Part shown: positions 58,872 through 61,324 of the stretch, in pieces
Layout: each line of letters starts with the position of its first letter
Numbering within the stretch: the stretch's first letter is position 1
From: a virus
Direction: 5' to 3' (one strand)
IMG/VR virus record: IMGVR_UViG_3300046472_000303
Location: 1-61,324 of that record
Length of the DNA stretch: 61,324 bases
Notes under the pieces: model-generated
The model's database searches: none
Told to the model about the DNA's origin: nothing
Seen by the model: the letters and a program-made list of their open reading frames with translations, nothing else
Position numbers and translations under genes: made by a program

Positions 58872-59139
58872 TAGAGCGCTCCTTGCGTGTGTAGTAGATG
58901 ATCTGGAGCAGCCAAAGGGTGTTGGTCGTGACGATGCCAACGCCGCCCCAAAACGACAGCCACTGATGCAGGCCCGGGTAGTAGAACAGGTTCCAGTAGC
59001 CCCACGCGGCGAAGAAGCCGCTGTGCAGCCAGCTTACGCCGCGGACCATCTTGTCCCTGCGCAGCTTCAGCACCGACTGGAAAATGAAGAACGCCCCCGC
59101 CCCCTCGAACAAACCGTTGACCGTATCCCCAAAGGTCAT
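58861..59139 (-). CDS. Three-helix membrane protein, 92 residues
   Basis: ATG at 59139 overlaps the previous stop. Hydrophobic segments about 10-25, 38-55 and 62-82 (LSFWGGVGIVTTNTLWLLQI) with a basic loop between the first two. Small membrane proteins of this type occur in other phages without known role. Confidence 0.78.
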   Translation of the reverse strand: MTFGDTVNGLFEGAGAFFIFQSVLKLRRDKMVRGVSWLHSGFFAAWGYWNLFYYPGLHQWLSFWGGVGIVTTNTLWLLQIIYYTRKERSSAK

Positions 59140-60722
59140 AGGCGCCACTCTCCATTGATGATGGTGATCAGCTGCCGCTTCCCGTTCGCGTGAAGCAGGC
59201 AGTGCGTGTTGAGCCAGCCGCTCGGCCCGAGGTTGTACTCGAGCTTCAGCGCCGTGCTGGTCCCGACTTGGTAGCAGCCCTCCTCGATGCAGGGGCTGTG
59301 CGAGTGTCCGATAACGGACTTCACGCCGATGCGCCGCAGGTTCTTGGCCGAGCCGCGCGCGCCGTTCGGGCCGAGGTCGCCGTGCATGCTGAGCTCGATG
59401 CCGGCGAGGGCGAAGGACTGCCCGGCCAGGTACTTGACGCCGGGCTTCGCCCACTGCCCGCACCAGTAGCCGAAGGGGCTCGGGTAGCTGGTGCCATGGT
59501 TGTCGAGAAGAATCCGTCGGGCCATCTCGAGCGCGGTGCGAAGGTAGAACTCGGCGTTCGTCGGGTCGTTGCGCCAGTCGGTGTCGCGCACCCAGCGGGC
59601 GAGCATGTCGTCATGGTTGGACGAGACGATCACCGACTGCCGCGTCTTCGACGTGTGCTTGTTGACGAACTCGATCGCGCGCAGCACCTCGTCGCGGGCG
59701 TTGTCCCGCCCGTGGGCGCGCTTCGCCATCGATATGAACGGGTTCCCGCGGTGGTGCGGGTTGACGGCGTAGGAGTCCAGCAGGTCATGCCACACCAGAA
59801 CCTCGGGGTCCATCACCTCGATGATGCCGCCCCTGCCGAAGGTGGCCTCCTCGACTTGCTTGTCGATGAAGTCCACGTGCGTGTCGCCCATGATCAGCGC
59901 CAGCGGGCGGCGGCCCGCCTTCGAGTAGCCGGGGCCGTATTCGCGGCCGAGGTCGGTGAACTCCCCGGTCTCTTTGGATCCGTTCAGGTGGCGCAGGTGG
60001 AACGTCTTCGGGCTCGCCACCTCGACGACGACGGCGCCCAGCGTGTGGTGGAACTCGCCTAGCTTGCCGGACTTGCTGTCCGTGTAGTTGGGCATGGTGC
60101 ACGCGCCGGTCGTGGTCATCATCTTCGGGAACTTGTGGTGCGGCGTCGGCACGACCTTCATCTGGAGCTTCGTGTGGCCCAGCACGCACGACTCGCCGTG
60201 GCTCAGGCCTTCGTATCCGGTCAACGGCGAGCTCGCCGTCGGCTGCGTCTTGATGTCCGCGAGCAGCACGACGTTCTCGTTGAGCGCCTTGCGGGCGTTG
60301 TACAGGAACGGCGTCGTCTCGGCCGACCAGGATTCCTCGTTCTCCTGGCTCGCCGTCCACGCGCTCGTGGGGTTCTTGTAGCGCAGCGGGATCACGATCA
60401 GCTCGGCATCGTTGACGTCGGCGTAGTGCTTGAGCGCTGTGAAGAACTTGGCGTGCACCGGCGTCGCGTTCTGCGCCGCGGTGATGACGAAAGTCTTGGA
60501 GTTCAGCTTGCGCGTGAACACCTTCGGGGCCGCGCCCTCGTGGCGGTTGCCGCGCTGATCGCGCACCGCGGGCACGGTCGGGTTGGTGGTCCCGTAGCAG
60601 TCGGCGCGCTGGCCGCCCTCGCGGCGGTCGCAGATCCAGCGTTGCTTGCCGGTCGGCGTCTTGCCATTCTTGCGCATCATCCCCGTCTTACAACGCGGGC
60701 ATAGGTACTTCTTGGTGGTCAC
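59136..60722 (-). CDS. Zinc-ribbon metallophosphoesterase
   Basis: A 528-residue protein. The N-terminal zinc ribbon (C8, C11, C31, C42; YLCPRCKTGMMRKNG) resembles transposase or transcription-factor ribbons. The C-terminal half is a calcineurin-like phosphoesterase: GDTHVDF (D280, H282), SSNHDD, HGDLGPNGA and GHSHSP. Known: metal-dependent phosphodiesterases acting on DNA, RNA or nucleotides. Inferred: nucleic-acid processing, possibly host DNA breakdown. GTG start overlaps the previous stop. Confidence 0.88.
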   Translation of the reverse strand: MTTKKYLCPRCKTGMMRKNGKTPTGKQRWICDRREGGQRADCYGTTNPTVPAVRDQRGNRHEGAAPKVFTRKLNSKTFVITAAQNATPVHAKFFTALKHYADVNDAELIVIPLRYKNPTSAWTASQENEESWSAETTPFLYNARKALNENVVLLADIKTQPTASSPLTGYEGLSHGESCVLGHTKLQMKVVPTPHHKFPKMMTTTGACTMPNYTDSKSGKLGEFHHTLGAVVVEVASPKTFHLRHLNGSKETGEFTDLGREYGPGYSKAGRRPLALIMGDTHVDFIDKQVEEATFGRGGIIEVMDPEVLVWHDLLDSYAVNPHHRGNPFISMAKRAHGRDNARDEVLRAIEFVNKHTSKTRQSVIVSSNHDDMLARWVRDTDWRNDPTNAEFYLRTALEMARRILLDNHGTSYPSPFGYWCGQWAKPGVKYLAGQSFALAGIELSMHGDLGPNGARGSAKNLRRIGVKSVIGHSHSPCIEEGCYQVGTSTALKLEYNLGPSGWLNTHCLLHANGKRQLITIINGEWRL

Positions 60723-60880
60723 AGATCCTCCAGCGGCTCTCGCCGCCTATTGGCGTGCTGCCGGCCCCGTGAGCAGCGCTCGCAGCGGCCGCCGTGGCGG
60801 CACGCACGCGAGACCGCGCGGGCACCGTGGAACGGCGACCGCTTGTCCTTGCGGTTTGGGTAGTCCTTGTCGAGGCTCAC
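60719..60880 (-). CDS. Small basic Cys-containing protein, 53 residues
   Basis: GTG at 60880 overlaps the previous stop and the TGA overlaps the next start (both GTGA). The middle carries CRHGGRCERCSRGRQHANRR, a pattern remembered from short phage proteins with a possible zinc site and RNA/DNA-binding charge. Function unknown. Confidence 0.72.
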   Translation of the reverse strand: MSLDKDYPNRKDKRSPFHGARAVSRACRHGGRCERCSRGRQHANRRREPLEDL

Positions 60881-61158
60881 AGATCCTCCAAGGCCTGCGC
60901 GAGTAACCCGCCGACGGCGTCGACGAACTGCTCGTCGTTGATCAGCTTGTTGGAGCCGATCGTGAAGCCGATCGCGTGCATCAGCTCGTGACAGAACGTG
61001 TGCTCGAGCTCGGCGGCCGAGTGGTTGTGCGCCAAGTTCAGCTTGATGGTGCAGCGCGCGCCGTCCGTCTGGCCCAGCCAGCGCTTCTTGTACTTCCGCC
61101 GCTTGACGGTCCAGGTACGCCCGGCGAGCTTGAATCGCCGGGGTATCTTGAGGCCCAT
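60877..61158 (-). CDS. SprT-like zinc metallopeptidase (putative)
   Basis: A 93-residue protein; ATG overlaps the previous stop (TAATG). A basic N-terminal strand region (RTWTVKRRKYKKRWLGQTDG) precedes HELMH (57-61) and a third-ligand-type acidic segment (NDEQFVDAVG). Known: SprT-like proteins have this minimal arrangement; substrates are usually proteins bound to DNA. Confidence 0.8.
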   Translation of the reverse strand: MGLKIPRRFKLAGRTWTVKRRKYKKRWLGQTDGARCTIKLNLAHNHSAAELEHTFCHELMHAIGFTIGSNKLINDEQFVDAVGGLLAQALEDL

Positions 61159-61324
61159 TAGCTGGTCGGGATGTTCGGGTCGGCGACCTCGGGGAGCTTC
61201 ACGGCACCCGGGTCCAACGGCGCCTCGACCTCCACCACGTCCTGCGGATACAGATGCGTGGTGTTGACGGCGCTCGGACGGCCGGGACCCATGGGGTTCA
61301 CGGCGCCACAGAACGGGCAACGCT
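61158..61324 (-). CDS. Partial leftward gene with zinc-ribbon start
   Basis: Only the C-terminal part is in the window. It holds RCPFCGAVNPMGPGRPSAVN and an acidic tail ending PNIPTS. The CxxC pair suggests a zinc ribbon. Upstream extent unknown. Confidence 0.6.
   Translation of the reverse strand, partial: RCPFCGAVNPMGPGRPSAVNTTHLYPQDVVEVEAPLDPGAVKLPEVADPNIPTS

Noticed and set aside
1-61324. Lysogeny module, integrase, reverse transcriptase or diversity-generating retroelement
   Set aside because: Looked for tyrosine/serine recombinase motifs, CI-like repressors and the YxDD motif of reverse transcriptases; none seen in the reading frames.

Overview
The window is part of a tailed double-stranded DNA phage genome, probably a podovirus infecting a Gram-negative host. 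Evidence: a large terminase, a podovirus-type portal, a scaffold and capsid pair, a tail-nozzle-like protein, three large internal-virion-type proteins, no visible tape measure or sheath, and an endolysin/holin/Rz/Rz1 cassette, which only makes sense for a host with an outer membrane. The DNA is GC-rich, genes are packed with many ATGA or GTGA overlaps, and there is no integrase, lysogeny repressor or transposase, so a virulent lifestyle is likely. Both ends fall inside leftward genes. Joining the ends directly does not keep a reading frame open, so the window is not a closed genome as given.

Layout. (1) 1-15,611, leftward: PD-(D/E)XK nuclease, MazG-like protein, family A DNA polymerase, a VWA-metallopeptidase / MoxR AAA+ ATPase set, one tRNA with anticodon CAU, then about 20 very small genes including two families of diverged paralogues. 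(2) 15,612-17,485: control region with few genes, an AT-rich block, nine copies of a TGTCCC core, nested inverted repeats and outward-facing promoter candidates. (3) 17,486-21,422, rightward: small early-type genes, some paralogous to leftward ones, followed by secreted or membrane proteins with fibronectin-III-like or fibre-tip-like domains. (4) 21,494-50,856, rightward: a terminator and a promoter back to back, a ribbon-helix-helix regulator, terminases, portal, scaffold, capsid, connector, tail spike and fibres, nozzle, lysis cassette, internal virion proteins ending in a 2,342-residue giant, and a second copy of the secreted fibre-tip-like protein. (5) 50,853-61,324, leftward: SF3 primase-helicase, SSB-like protein, SF2 helicase, DEDDh exonuclease, VRR-NUC nuclease, dATP/dGTP diphosphohydrolase-like and HD-domain nucleotidases, zinc-ribbon phosphoesterase and a SprT-like metallopeptidase.

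Working model: replication uses the phage's own primase-helicase, polymerase and SSB, with nucleases and nucleotide hydrolases reshaping the nucleotide pool. Structural and lysis genes are read rightward from promoters near 21.5 and 26.8 kb. The region around 15.6-17.5 kb separates diverging transcription and is the best candidate for an origin or master control region. Eight short genes of 25-59 residues (at 2428, 5496, 5653, 12525, 15498, 32787, 55136 and 60719) were found by reading overlaps and ribosome-binding sites directly. All functional calls come from reading motifs by eye; no database search was possible.
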